Below are positions 29,872-37,854 of a stretch of 64,000 nucleotides of DNA, in pieces. The notes beneath the pieces are model-generated. The model saw only the letters and a program-made list of their open reading frames with translations. It had not been told where the DNA came from and did no database searches. Source of the DNA: Nocardioides cremeus (GTDB lineage: Bacteria > Actinomycetota > Actinomycetes > Propionibacteriales > Nocardioidaceae); assembly GCF_030518195.1 (NCBI RefSeq), contig NZ_JAULSC010000016.1:1-64000 (forward strand), read 5' to 3'. Positions within the stretch are counted from its first letter, which is position 1. Each line of letters begins with the position of its first letter. Position numbers and translations under genes: made by a program.

Positions 29872-31094
29872 CCCATACCGACGCCATGCCCACCTGGGAC
29901 GACATTCCGATGGCAGCCGAGCCTCCCGACGCCGAAGGCAGCATCCCCGACGACGTGCGCGCCCAGCTCGACGCCGAAGCTGAGGAGTCCGACCGCCAGT
30001 CCTGGCTCCAGACGCAGATCGCCAGAAAGGCCGACGACCTCCGCATCCTCGAGGCCGCACGCGCCCGGGTGCAGGCAGAGAAGGCCACCGACACCAACTT
30101 CGCCGACCTCTACCTCGACCGCCTCGCCCTCGACACCCTCGAGACCCCCGAGCCCCTCATCGAGCGCGTCATCCCCAGACACTCCTACGGCATCCTCCGC
30201 GGCCGCGACCAGTCGCTGAAGAGCTTCGTCGCGATCGACTGGGCTTGCTCCCTGGCCACCGGCAAGACCTGGCAGGGCCACGACACCCCCGACCCCGTCC
30301 GCGTGCTCTACATCGCCGGGGAGGGCGCCCACGGGCTCCGCTCCCGCATCGACGCCTGGGAGTACGCCTGGCAGCGCAGCGTCCCCGCCAACATGCTCAC
30401 CGTCCGCGCCACCGCCCTCAACCTCCACCAGCCCGGCCCCGCCTTCCCCCACCTCCTCGAGCACGTCACCGAAGGCGGCTACGGCCTGGTCATCGTCGAC
30501 ACCCTGCGCCGCGTCTCCGGCGCCGCCGACGGCAACAGCAGCGAGATGGGCCTGGTCATCGACAACCTCGACAAGATCAAGCAGGCCACCGACCGCGGCA
30601 GCGTCCTCACCGTCGCCCACACCGACAAGGGCGACCACGACACCCGCGGCTACTCCGGCATCGAAGACGACGCCGACTTCGTCTGGTCCGCCAAGCGCGA
30701 CGACATGACCCTCGCCCTCGAGCTCACCAAGATGAAAGACGGAGCAGACGGCCGCATCCTCCACCTCACCGCCACCCGCACCCTCGGCTCCCTCACCCTC
30801 AGCCACAGCACCCGCGGCACCACCCCCACCGTCAGCAACGAGCACCAGCTCACCGTCCTCGACGCCCTGCGCTACACCTTCCGCGACGGCGCCCGACCCG
30901 CCGACCTCCGCGAAGCCACCGGCATGGCCAAAGCCACCCTCGCCCGCGCACTCGCCGCCCTCGAAGACCTCGGCCAGATCACCAACACCGGCACCAAGAA
31001 GGCCGGCTACTGGGAAATCCCACCCATCGCCAAAGACGGATCACCCACCCCAGAACCCAGTGAGACACCGACCCCGGAGGACCACCATGAATGA
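29868..31094 (+). CDS. RepA-like AAA ATPase / replicative helicase
   Basis: This 408-aa RecA-fold ATPase is of the RepA hexameric-helicase type. Its P-loop is degenerate (YGILRGRDQSLKSFVAIDWA, residues about 103-122, with Leu in place of the usual Gly before Lys-Ser), as in several actinophage relatives. The Walker B is YGLVIVDTLRR, and VLTVAHTDKGDHDTRGYSGIEDDADFVW fits motif H3/H4. A C-terminal winged helix (LREATGMAKATLARALAALEDLGQI) could bind DNA. The iteron array starts at its stop codon, so it is probably the initiator or helicase for element replication. Confidence 0.85.
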   Translation: MTHTDAMPTWDDIPMAAEPPDAEGSIPDDVRAQLDAEAEESDRQSWLQTQIARKADDLRILEAARARVQAEKATDTNFADLYLDRLALDTLETPEPLIERVIPRHSYGILRGRDQSLKSFVAIDWACSLATGKTWQGHDTPDPVRVLYIAGEGAHGLRSRIDAWEYAWQRSVPANMLTVRATALNLHQPGPAFPHLLEHVTEGGYGLVIVDTLRRVSGAADGNSSEMGLVIDNLDKIKQATDRGSVLTVAHTDKGDHDTRGYSGIEDDADFVWSAKRDDMTLALELTKMKDGADGRILHLTATRTLGSLTLSHSTRGTTPTVSNEHQLTVLDALRYTFRDGARPADLREATGMAKATLARALAALEDLGQITNTGTKKAGYWEIPPIAKDGSPTPEPSETPTPEDHHE

Positions 31095-31257
31095 GACGCC
31101 CCGTCTCACCCCGTCTCAACACCCCACCCCCCCTCTGACCTGCGGTGTCTCACACCGTCTCAACCCGTCTCAACCGTCGTCTCACTACCGTCTCACCCGT
31201 CTCACGACCCTTAGGAGTGAGACGGTGAGACACCGAGACGAGACACCCTCACGAGAC
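31061..31257. repeat. iteron array: putative replication origin
   Basis: GTCTCA occurs at 31103, 31113, 31147, 31157, 31167, 31179, 31190 and 31199, mostly 9-12 bp apart. The complement TGAGAC occurs at 31061, 31092, 31218 and 31226, with GAGAC at 31235, 31240 and 31253. The two orientations meet at a perfect 7-bp inverted repeat (GTCTCAC / GTGAGAC, 31199-31223) with an 11-nt spacer. About one repeat per helical turn, beside a RepA-like gene, is the layout of an iteron origin. Confidence 0.75.
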
Positions 31258-31503
31258 ACCCCCAACACCACCACTCGAGGCGCGGTCCGTGAGGGGGCGT
31301 CGACCTCGCGATTTGCAGGCTCCCCGCACGCGTGGTCGAGCCAGGCTGAAGGACAGCGATGGGGCGCCGGGCGGGCGGGCGTGGCGAGCTCGAGCCGGTG
31401 CACGCACGCTGCACGCACGTGGCCTGTCGGCGCAGGTCAGGTGGGTGGCCTCTTGATGCCGAGAGAGGGGCGCGCCGCCAGCGTGGCCGGGTGGTCGCGA
31501 TGA
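31087..31503 (+). CDS. doubtful ORF through the iteron array
   Basis: A frame with GGAGG 6 nt before the ATG at 31087 runs for 138 codons and overlaps the next ATG by ATGA. However, its first 55 codons translate the iterons (TPRLTPSQHPTPPLTCG), and the rest is low in hydrophobic residues. It may be a translated origin, a short gene with a later start, or chance. Confidence 0.25.
   Translation: MNETPRLTPSQHPTPPLTCGVSHRLNPSQPSSHYRLTRLTTLRSETVRHRDETPSRDTPNTTTRGAVREGASTSRFAGSPHAWSSQAEGQRWGAGRAGVASSSRCTHAARTWPVGAGQVGGLLMPREGRAASVAGWSR
31398..31418. repeat. inverted copy of the paired end motif
   Basis: GTGCACGCAC (31398-31407) and CTGCACGCAC (31409-31418) are the reverse complement of the GTGCGTGCAC pair found at both element ends, with the same 11-bp spacing. 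They lie 140 bp after the iterons. They may be an internal site for the same protein. Confidence 0.4.
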
Positions 31504-31670
31504 TGTCGGGGGAGTCGACCCCGTCGATGCCTGGACCGCGGGTGCGCTCGGGCGACCAGTGGCCGCGGCACCGGGCACGTGCGCGGCAGGCGCGGCAGCG
31601 ACGCGCAGCGGTGGCTCGCGAGGCGACCCGTGCTCGCCGGCGGGCCCAGCGGATGGCGGGTGGTCGGTGA
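31500..31670 (+). CDS. small basic hypothetical protein
   Basis: This is a 56-aa, Arg/Ala-rich peptide (RHRARARQARQRRAAVAREATRARRRAQR) that overlaps both neighbours by ATGA or GTGATG. It could be a nucleic-acid-binding phage-type protein. Composition alone cannot exclude a chance frame. Confidence 0.4.
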   Translation: MMSGESTPSMPGPRVRSGDQWPRHRARARQARQRRAAVAREATRARRRAQRMAGGR

Positions 31671-32119
31671 TGACCGGTTCACGGCGGAAGGCGCCGCACT
31701 GTCCAGCCTGTCGGGTGGCGTCGGACCTGGCCGAGCACCGGGAGGCGGCCGCTGTCGAGTGGTCTGCGCGGCGAAGCACGCTCAGCTTCGCGATCGTGCT
31801 CGCCCGGTGGGCGTGCCCGGCGTACCAGCCGGCGGGAGCGACGAGCGCTGCGTCAGGTGAGGCGGCTGTCGAAGGCGCAGGAGTCGACGCCCATGCGGAG
31901 CAGGTGGGCGTGCTCGACGCAGAGCGGGGTCTCGAGGATCAGGGTGCGGTTGCCCTCGGGGACGCCGACGAGGAGCGGCAGCCGCACGGTGGCGGCGCCG
32001 ATGACGTCCGCGACGTCGAGGCAGGTCGCGATCGAGCAGGGCGTGCCTTCGAGGTCGGGGTTGAGGGACTGGCTCATGCCTCGAGTGTGGCAGTCGCTGG
32101 GGGTGGTGTCGGTGGCTGA
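31670..32119 (+). CDS. doubtful ORF with a CPAC motif
   Basis: The first 60 codons look plausible (RRKAPHCPACRVASDLAEHREAAAVEW ... LARWACPAYQ), and the ATG overlaps the previous stop. From about 31850 the frame has the Gly/Asp/Glu/Val-rich, leucine-poor composition of an antisense shadow of the minus-strand gene at 31853-32077. A shorter gene with a lost stop, or chance, are both possible. Confidence 0.25.
   Translation: MTGSRRKAPHCPACRVASDLAEHREAAAVEWSARRSTLSFAIVLARWACPAYQPAGATSAASGEAAVEGAGVDAHAEQVGVLDAERGLEDQGAVALGDADEERQPHGGGADDVRDVEAGRDRAGRAFEVGVEGLAHASSVAVAGGGVGG
31853..32077 (-). CDS. small hypothetical protein on the opposite strand
   Basis: This 74-aa protein (ATCLDVADVIGAATVRLPLLV, then LILETPLCVEHAHLLRMG) has natural hydrophobic composition, unlike the frames opposite it. 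It is divergent from the terminase genes. A small single-strand gene facing the late operon could be regulatory, but no family is recognised. Confidence 0.5.
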   Translation of the reverse strand: MSQSLNPDLEGTPCSIATCLDVADVIGAATVRLPLLVGVPEGNRTLILETPLCVEHAHLLRMGVDSCAFDSRLT

Positions 32120-32687
32120 GGAGTGGGTGCCCGCGTTCCCCGGTCAGCGGCCGCCGTTCGCGCCGGGCAACACCCTGTCGCCGACGACGCACGGCGCGTA
32201 CTCGCCCCGGAAGGTGGAGCCGCTGGCCCGGGAGTTCGTCGAGCTGCTGCTCGCCGACGAGCACACGCCGGCGCACGTGAAGGCTGCGGCGTATCGCGCC
32301 GAGCTGTGGGCGCTCGGTCGGGCTGAGGCGCAGGTGCAGCTGCTGAGCGAGTACCTGGCTGCCCGGGCTGAGGCTGCCGGCGACGGGATCGGGGACCTGA
32401 CCAGTGAGTCGGTGCGCTCGGCGTACCTGCTGCTGCATCGGGCGGAGTCGCGGGCGGCGTCGTCGAGGTCGCGGCTGGGGCTGACGCCGGTCAGTGCTGC
32501 GCGGCTGGGGAAGCACGTGGCGCAGGGTGCTGCGGCGCAGGCCGATGTGGCGACGGCGATGGCGATGCTGCACCGCCTCGAGCAGGAGGGGCGGCTGCCG
32601 GCCGGGGCGTCGGGTGATGGCGGCTCGGCGTCCGTGGGTGCGGTCAGTGTTGAGGCGACGGAGCTGGAGGGAGAGGGCGATGGGTGA
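32103..32687 (+). CDS. terS: terminase small subunit-like protein
   Basis: This 194-aa protein contains FPGQRPPFAPGNTLSPTTHGAYSPR, the N-terminal signature of actinophage small terminase subunits, then helices LAREFVELLLADEHTPAHVKAAAYRAELWALGRAEAQVQLL. It would recognise packaging (pac or cos) sites and recruit TerL. Candidate starts are GTG at 32103, 32106 and 32112 and ATG at 32076; 32103 is an estimate. It overlaps terL by 8 bp. Confidence 0.78.
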   Translation: MVSVAEEWVPAFPGQRPPFAPGNTLSPTTHGAYSPRKVEPLAREFVELLLADEHTPAHVKAAAYRAELWALGRAEAQVQLLSEYLAARAEAAGDGIGDLTSESVRSAYLLLHRAESRAASSRSRLGLTPVSAARLGKHVAQGAAAQADVATAMAMLHRLEQEGRLPAGASGDGGSASVGAVSVEATELEGEGDG

Positions 32688-34161
32688 TCTGACGTTGGAG
32701 CAGCTCGATGCTGCGAGGCGTGACCCGGTGGTGTTCTCGCGGGTGATCTTGGGGGAGCCACTGTGGGATCACCAGCTCGAGGTGGCGACGTCGCAGGCGC
32801 GGTACCGGGTGCTGTGCGCTGGCCGCCGTGCGGGCAAGACGCGGGTGTTCGGGGTGCTGGCGTTGCACCGGATGTTCGCGGTGCCGGGGTCGCGGGTGCT
32901 GCTGGTGTCGGCGGGTCGTACGTCGGTGGTCCGGACGCACAAGGAGATCGCGGGCATGGCTCGGGGGCCGGTGTCGGGGACGTCGATCGAGGACGACCAG
33001 GTGATGACGTTGACGCTGTCGAATGGGTCGGTGCTGGAGTCGGTGACGCAGTCGGTGAACGCGGTTCGTTCGGCGGACGTGGACCTGCTGATCATCGACG
33101 AGGCGGGGTTCGTGGAGCAGTCGGTGTGGGAGTCGGCGGAGCCCACGATCGGTGCGCGTCCGGGGTCGCGGGTGTTGGTGGCGTCGTCGCCGTGGCGTGG
33201 GCCGGGGCATTTCTTCCACGATCTGTGGCGGCAGGGGATGGAGGCGCCGGATGCGGAGGTGTCGTCGTGGCATTGGCCTTCGACGGTGTCGCCGTTCGTG
33301 GATGCGCACTGGTTGGAGGGGGTGCGGGAGCGCAACGCGCCTGACTATTTCGCCCGGGAGTACCTGGCGGAGTGGACGGGGGCGACCGGGTCGTACTTCG
33401 ACTCGGATGAGATTGACGCCGTGACGGTCGACGAGCCGCTGCTGGACCCGGGGGAGCCGGGGGCGTTGGCGGGGGTGGGGTCGGTGTCGGGTGGCGTGGA
33501 CTGGGGCATGCAGCGTGACGCGCACGCCTTGGTGGTGGTGGCTGCTCTGCCGGAGCCTGATGAGCGGGGTCGGACGCGGTACGCGGTGCGGTTCATCGAG
33601 GAGCGGTACCGGACGAGCTACGAGGCGTGGATCGAGCGGTTGGTCGAGCTCGGGGGTCGGGGCGGGTTCGCGTTCGCTCGGCTGTGTTCGGAGACCAACG
33701 GCGTGGGGCAGATGTCGACGCAGGTGCTGGCGCGGCGGCTGTGGGAGGACACGGGGCGTGACGTGGTGGAGCCGTTGTCGACGACGGCGAAGCTGAAGCA
33801 GGACCTGTTTGGGTTCGCACGTCTGCTGATCCAGCAGAAGCGGCTGCTGTTGCCGCGGCATCCGAGCCTGCTGCAGCAGTTGCGGGCGTTGGAGTTCGAG
33901 ACGACGGACTCGGGGGTGATGCGGATCGCCGTGCCGGACCGGATCGGGCATGACGACGTGGCCATGGCCTTCGCGATGGCGCTGCAGCCGCTGATGGCCG
34001 GAGAGCTGGTGCCCGTGCCCGAGGCACGGGTCGTGACCATGGAGGACATCCTCGAGGACGACCTGACGACCGGTCTCGAGGCGTACCAGCAGTTCCGGGA
34101 CTCGCATCTCGACAGCCAGATGTTCGGGTTCCCGTCGCTGACGGACTGGCGGCTGCCGTGA
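32680..34161 (+). CDS. terL: terminase large subunit
   Basis: This 493-aa packaging motor has Walker A VLCAGRRAGKTRVFGVLAL (residues about 36-54), Walker B VDLLIIDEAGF, the coupling motif VLVASSPWRGPGHF and a C-terminal RNase H-like nuclease (GGVDWGMQRDAHALVVV, then LCSETNGVGQM and DRIGHDDVAMAFAMAL). The acidic nuclease residues are in place, so the enzyme looks functional. In a complete phage a portal gene would follow; here the next gene points the other way. Codons favour G at position three, unlike the C-rich early genes, which suggests a different origin. Confidence 0.95.
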   Translation: MGDLTLEQLDAARRDPVVFSRVILGEPLWDHQLEVATSQARYRVLCAGRRAGKTRVFGVLALHRMFAVPGSRVLLVSAGRTSVVRTHKEIAGMARGPVSGTSIEDDQVMTLTLSNGSVLESVTQSVNAVRSADVDLLIIDEAGFVEQSVWESAEPTIGARPGSRVLVASSPWRGPGHFFHDLWRQGMEAPDAEVSSWHWPSTVSPFVDAHWLEGVRERNAPDYFAREYLAEWTGATGSYFDSDEIDAVTVDEPLLDPGEPGALAGVGSVSGGVDWGMQRDAHALVVVAALPEPDERGRTRYAVRFIEERYRTSYEAWIERLVELGGRGGFAFARLCSETNGVGQMSTQVLARRLWEDTGRDVVEPLSTTAKLKQDLFGFARLLIQQKRLLLPRHPSLLQQLRALEFETTDSGVMRIAVPDRIGHDDVAMAFAMALQPLMAGELVPVPEARVVTMEDILEDDLTTGLEAYQQFRDSHLDSQMFGFPSLTDWRLP

Positions 34162-34172
34162 TGTGGGCAGGC

Positions 34173-34901
34173 TCAGCCGAGTTGCTTGGCTACCGCGCTG
34201 ATGCCGGTGGTGATCGCGGACGCTCCTTCGCTGCCCATGCCGCCGAGGAAGCCGGCGACCAGGAGGTGTGCGGACGACCACCAGCGCTTGGCGGTGGGCT
34301 GGTCGCCTTCCGCGGAGGCGCGACCTCCTTCCATCACCATCGCCCCTCCGAGTTCGAGGACGACGGCGCGGACGCTCTCGGCGCCGTAGGTGTCGAGAGC
34401 CTCGAGGAGGAACCGGGCGCGGTCGATGAGAGCTCGCAGGTAGCTGCGGGCGCTGGGGGGCATGGTCTGGGACGCCTCGAGGAGTTCAGCGGCCTCGTCC
34501 AGGACGTCGCTCAATGCGCGGCGGTCGGCCTCTGTGATGTCGAGCGAACGCCCCTGGGCGTCGATGAGGAGAGCGAGCGCCTTGAGCATCTTTCGGTGCT
34601 CGGGCGGGCAGATGGCTCGCTCCGTGGCGTGAGTGCTGCCCCAGGGGGTGCTCGCCATCCCGACGCCGGCATACCAGTGCGGTACGGATGGCACGAAGAT
34701 GTCGACGGGGTCGCCTTGTGCGGCCATGTCGCGGATCGCGTCGTCGACGTTGCGCACCAGCGTGAGCGCCTCGATGTGTTCGCGCCAGGCGTCGATGTCG
34801 TGGGCGTTGTCGAAGCCGAAGGCAGTCTGAGCCTTGTGGTTCGGGGGAACGGCGTAGCTGTCGATGAGTTCGACGAGCAGGGTAGCGGCGTTGGAGGACA
34901 T
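34173..34901 (-). CDS. accessory protein inserted between terL and the late operon
   Basis: This 242-codon gene is convergent with terL (11-bp gap) and divergent from whiB. The protein is mostly helical (AHDIDAWREHIEALTLVRNVDDAIRDM, then KMLKALALLIDAQGRSLDITEADRRALSDVLDEAAELLEAS) with a Gly-rich hydrophobic C-terminus (LLVAGFLGGMGSEGASAITTGISAV) that could insert into membrane. I know no family. Its position, strand and isolation are those of a satellite or prophage cargo gene, so interference with other phages is a possible role, by inference only. Confidence 0.7.
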   Translation of the reverse strand: MSSNAATLLVELIDSYAVPPNHKAQTAFGFDNAHDIDAWREHIEALTLVRNVDDAIRDMAAQGDPVDIFVPSVPHWYAGVGMASTPWGSTHATERAICPPEHRKMLKALALLIDAQGRSLDITEADRRALSDVLDEAAELLEASQTMPPSARSYLRALIDRARFLLEALDTYGAESVRAVVLELGGAMVMEGGRASAEGDQPTAKRWWSSAHLLVAGFLGGMGSEGASAITTGISAVAKQLG

Positions 34902-34918
34902 CGGGGCTCCGTCTCGGG

Positions 34919-35263
34919 GTGGTCGCGTTGAGCGCAACGCTAGGGGTGGCCGGGGGCTCTGTGTCGGCGAATCGTCAGGCCTGGCCGACTGGTGGGGTGC
35001 CGGCGGAGGCTGTGGCGGGGTGGCTGGACCTGCAGCGCGCGATTCGGCGACTGGGGCGGCAGGTGCCGTGTGTGGAGGACCCGGGGGCGTGGTCGGCGTC
35101 GCGGAAGTCGGCGGCGGAGGCTGCGCGGCAGGACGAGGCGCGGGAGGCGTGCGGTTGGTGTCCGGTGCTGGAGCTGTGTCGGTCGTACGCCGTGGCTGCT
35201 CGTGAGCCGGTCGGGGTGTGGGGCGGGTTGAACGAGCAGGAGCGGCGGGAGGTGGGTCGGTGA
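34919..35263 (+). CDS. WhiB-family [4Fe-4S] transcription factor
   Basis: This 114-aa Wbl protein has all four cluster cysteines (RQVPCVEDP, then ACGWCPVLELCRSYAVA) followed by the GVWGG turn and a basic tail. Wbl proteins bind sigma factor and DNA and sense oxygen or NO; phage-encoded WhiB (for example TM4) represses host whiB2. The start is uncertain: GTG at 34919 leaves a 17-bp divergent gap, GTG at 34961 gives 100 aa and a roomier promoter. It is first in the operon that ends in the tape measure gene. Confidence 0.92.
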   Translation: MVALSATLGVAGGSVSANRQAWPTGGVPAEAVAGWLDLQRAIRRLGRQVPCVEDPGAWSASRKSAAEAARQDEAREACGWCPVLELCRSYAVAAREPVGVWGGLNEQERREVGR

Positions 35264-35679
35264 CTGCGGCGATGGCGTGGGTGCGGGAGGCGACGGCGGC
35301 TGGTGCGTTGCTGGTGCCGGCGGATGCGCCGTGGACGCAGGCGGCTGTGGTCCAGCTGGGCCAGTGGGAACGGCTCGGGCTGGCCGGTCGCTGCGAGCAC
35401 CTCGAGGACGGGCCCGAGGTTGAGGGCCGGCTGGTGCTCGTCGATGGCGATGGGTGCCCGACGGTGGGGCTGGTGCCGACTGGTGGGGCGCAGTCGTTCG
35501 TGCTGCAGTGCCCGGCCTGTCATCCGGGGGGCCTGCCGGTGGGGTGCCAGGTGTGTGGGCGGGCGTTGGCGCCGAAGGTGCGGCTGGTGGTGGCGCGGCC
35601 GTTGCCGGGCAGTCCGCTGGTGCTGACGGGTCGGGTGTGCGTGGACTGTCGGCGCGGATGGACGGACGGTGCCCGGTGA
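35260..35679 (+). CDS. zinc-ribbon protein
   Basis: This 139-aa protein has two Cys pairs (LQCPACHPGGLPVGCQVCGRAL) and a further CVDC near the C-terminus, forming likely zinc knuckles. The N-terminal half is a small alpha-beta domain. It begins with a GTG overlapping the whiB stop, so it is translated with it. No specific family is recognised. Confidence 0.7.
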   Translation: MTAAMAWVREATAAGALLVPADAPWTQAAVVQLGQWERLGLAGRCEHLEDGPEVEGRLVLVDGDGCPTVGLVPTGGAQSFVLQCPACHPGGLPVGCQVCGRALAPKVRLVVARPLPGSPLVLTGRVCVDCRRGWTDGAR

Positions 35680-36140
35680 GCGCGTACGAACGGCGCCCGT
35701 ACCTCCCCGCCGTGGTCGGTCCGCGGGCCTGTCTTGTGATCCGTCGGCAGGTCGGCGAGCTGCTGGAGCGCCACGCCGCGGCCATGGCTGCGAGCCCGGT
35801 CGAGACGAACCGCGAGGCGGCCGACGAGCTGGTCCGCGCATTGGCCTCGATGCGGGAGGCCGAGCTGCAGTGGCGGGCTCGTGTGCGCGGCGCCGGTTCC
35901 GATAGCGGAACAACGGAACTTCCGCCGGTCGACGCCGGGGCAGAGTCAGCGATGTCTCCTCCTGTGGTGGTCCCGGTGATGTCAGTCCGGGAGGTGGCCG
36001 AGAGGCAACGGGTCTCCCCGACCTACGTGACGAGGTTGTGCAGGACGGGGGTGCTCTCGGCCACCAGGGCGGGGCGTGTGTGGCTCATCGACGCCAGGTC
36101 GGTGGCCGACTTTGAGGCCAAGAGGAGGCCGGTCGCATGA
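35676..36140 (+). CDS. HTH DNA-binding protein (excisionase / MerR fold at C-terminus)
   Basis: This 154-aa protein has an N-terminal helical region and a C-terminal MSVREVAERQRVSPTYVTRLCRTGVLSATRAGRVWLIDARSVADFEA, a winged HTH of the excisionase type. It is a second such domain in the element besides the gene at 28710. Position in the late operon suggests a regulator of late transcription or packaging. It overlaps both neighbours (GTGA and ATGA). Confidence 0.75.
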   Translation: MSAYERRPYLPAVVGPRACLVIRRQVGELLERHAAAMAASPVETNREAADELVRALASMREAELQWRARVRGAGSDSGTTELPPVDAGAESAMSPPVVVPVMSVREVAERQRVSPTYVTRLCRTGVLSATRAGRVWLIDARSVADFEAKRRPVA

Positions 36141-36532
36141 CCAGCAAGACACCGTGGAACCGGGAACGAGAGCCGCAGCGTACCGACGCCAGTGGCAAGG
36201 CCGTCGACGAGAGCGGGCGACCTGCCCGCAGCGCGTTCGGTCGCGAGATCACGTGGACGGACATCGACGAGGCGATGAAGCCGCGCCCGGGTCACGTGCT
36301 GGACGAGGCGTTGGCCGGCGGCACGAGCCCGACCGAGCAGGACTTCCGGGATGTGGGGCTCAGCGAGTCCGACGCGAAGGCTGCCGCCACGGGCCTGTCG
36401 GGTGGTCGGTTCCTGTCGTTCGAGGACGCGTGTCTGTCCACCGCGATCTTCGGGCCGTCGAAGGCTGTGGGCCTCGACGAGACCAAGATGCGTGAGCGGG
36501 CCCGCCGGTTCGCCACGATCACGGGCGCCTGA
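36137..36532 (+). CDS. hypothetical protein of the late operon
   Basis: This 131-aa protein is polar with a disordered N-terminus, followed by FGREITWTDIDEAMKPRPGHVLDEAL and helices ending KMRERARRFATITGA. Its position two genes before the tape measure region is where tail-assembly chaperones usually lie, but no chaperone motif or slippery site is evident. Confidence 0.65.
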   Translation: MTSKTPWNREREPQRTDASGKAVDESGRPARSAFGREITWTDIDEAMKPRPGHVLDEALAGGTSPTEQDFRDVGLSESDAKAAATGLSGGRFLSFEDACLSTAIFGPSKAVGLDETKMRERARRFATITGA

Positions 36533-36536
36533 GCCG

Positions 36537-36911
36537 GTGCGCTGGCCGCCGCTGGGCCGCCGCCGCGACCCGGACGCCCCGCGCACGGTGCGCGTGTCGT
36601 CCAAGCGCCTGATCGAGCTGCAGCGCGGCGCCCTGCGCGCAGCCGAGCTCGACGCCGAGCTGTCCGTCCGCCGCGTCGAGCAGGCCGACCTGGAGCGACG
36701 TGCCCGGGCTGAGGCGCTGGTCTCGTCCGCGACGGCCACGGGCCCGGTGCGGGCCTCGCACCCGCTGCTGCGCGCGCTGCTCGAGGACCTGCCCTACAGC
36801 GACGACCTGAGCCTGCACGAGCCGGCGTTCCGAGCGCTGCTGGAGTCCCGGCTGTGGGATGCCCGGCTCGGCGAGGCGATCACCACCACCGACACCCAGG
36901 AGAGCCGATGA
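36537..36911 (+). CDS. hypothetical basic helical protein
   Basis: This 124-aa protein begins at a GTG 4 bp after the previous stop. It has a long charged helix (KRLIELQRGALRAAELDAELSVRRVEQADLERRARAEALV), then LLRALLEDLPYSDDLSLHEPAFRALLESRLWD. It overlaps the next gene by ATGA. Function unknown. Confidence 0.6.
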   Translation: MRWPPLGRRRDPDAPRTVRVSSKRLIELQRGALRAAELDAELSVRRVEQADLERRARAEALVSSATATGPVRASHPLLRALLEDLPYSDDLSLHEPAFRALLESRLWDARLGEAITTTDTQESR

Positions 36912-37819
36912 GCACCACGACCGAGACCACCGACGACACCGGCACGACCATGCTGGACGCCGCGGTTGACCAGGCCCGCGCCGACGTCGAGGAGCAGCGC
37001 AGCCGACTGGCGCAGTGGGAGGCTAAGGCGGCCGCTGCGCAGCACGAGCTGGAGTCCATGCAGGACCGCGCCGGTGTCGAGCTGCTCGAGGACCCCGACG
37101 CCGAGGAGCACATCGCCACCACCATCGCGAAGCTCCAGGCACGCATCACCCTGGCCAGGAAGGCGATCACCGCGCAGCGGCCTCGGATCGTGCACGCCGA
37201 GTCGGCCTACCTGGCCGCGGAGGCCGACCGGCTCGAGGCGCCGCTGGTCGAGGTCCAGGCACGGATCGAGGCGCACGAGGCGAAGACGGCCAAGCTGCTG
37301 GCTCAGCTCGAGGCCCACGACGGGCCGTACGTCACCGAGAAGCGACTGGTGCAGGAGCAGCGCTCGCAGAACGTGGTGTGGGCCGAGGGGCCGCCGGTGA
37401 TGCGACCCCCGAAGAGTGAGCGGATGCGCGCCGAGGCGCTGGCCGGGCGCCGGCAGGTGCAGGTACTGCGTGAGCTGGCCGCCGGCCGGGACCCCCGCCC
37501 GATGATCAACGGCTGGATCGGTGTCTCGAAGGCCGACGTCTACCCCGAGTGCGTGCAGGGCCCCGATGCGCTGGTGCACACCCCGGCCTATCTGGACTCG
37601 GTGACGGCGCTGCGTGAGCGCATCGAGGAGCTGGAGCAGGCCCGCGACGTCGAGCTGCCTGGACGCCTGGCCGAGCACGAGCGGACGGCGGCGATCGAGG
37701 ACCCCCAGTCCCAGGACACCTACGTCGGCGCGCAGCTGCGCCACCGGCTCGCCAGCATCGACGGCGAGCTCGTGCAGGCCCGCGCGGACCTCGCCGCGCT
37801 GACCGGCTCCGAGGCCTGA
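36908..37819 (+). CDS. coiled-coil protein upstream of the tape measure gene
   Basis: This 303-aa protein is almost entirely helical, with predicted coiled coils at about residues 15-60, 75-150 and 230-300 (ALRERIEELEQARDVELPGRLAEHE). The centre (RDPRPMINGWIGVSKADVYPEC) is more globular. It is not a capsid, portal or tail-tube protein by any motif I can see. It may be a scaffold- or tail-associated protein partnering the tape measure. Confidence 0.6.
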   Translation: MSTTTETTDDTGTTMLDAAVDQARADVEEQRSRLAQWEAKAAAAQHELESMQDRAGVELLEDPDAEEHIATTIAKLQARITLARKAITAQRPRIVHAESAYLAAEADRLEAPLVEVQARIEAHEAKTAKLLAQLEAHDGPYVTEKRLVQEQRSQNVVWAEGPPVMRPPKSERMRAEALAGRRQVQVLRELAAGRDPRPMINGWIGVSKADVYPECVQGPDALVHTPAYLDSVTALRERIEELEQARDVELPGRLAEHERTAAIEDPQSQDTYVGAQLRHRLASIDGELVQARADLAALTGSEA

Positions 37820-37854
37820 GCCACCCGCGCAGCAGCGCCTGAGAGGAGCCCTCG

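Noticed and set aside
31103..31257. CRISPR array
   Set aside because: The repeat unit is only 6-7 bp, spacers are 3-6 bp and occur in both orientations, and no cas gene is present. An iteron origin explains it better.
31782..32573. Long minus-strand frame opposite the terminase small subunit
   Set aside because: It is His/Arg/Pro-rich with low-complexity composition, typical of the antisense of high-GC coding DNA. The plus-strand frame has family motifs.
36351..36911. Programmed frameshift of tail-assembly chaperones before the tape measure gene
   Set aside because: The overlapping open frame is +1 relative to the upstream gene and not -1. Its overlapping part is Arg/Pro/Ser-rich like a shadow frame, and no slippery heptamer is visible. 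A normal GTG start 4 bp after the stop is simpler.
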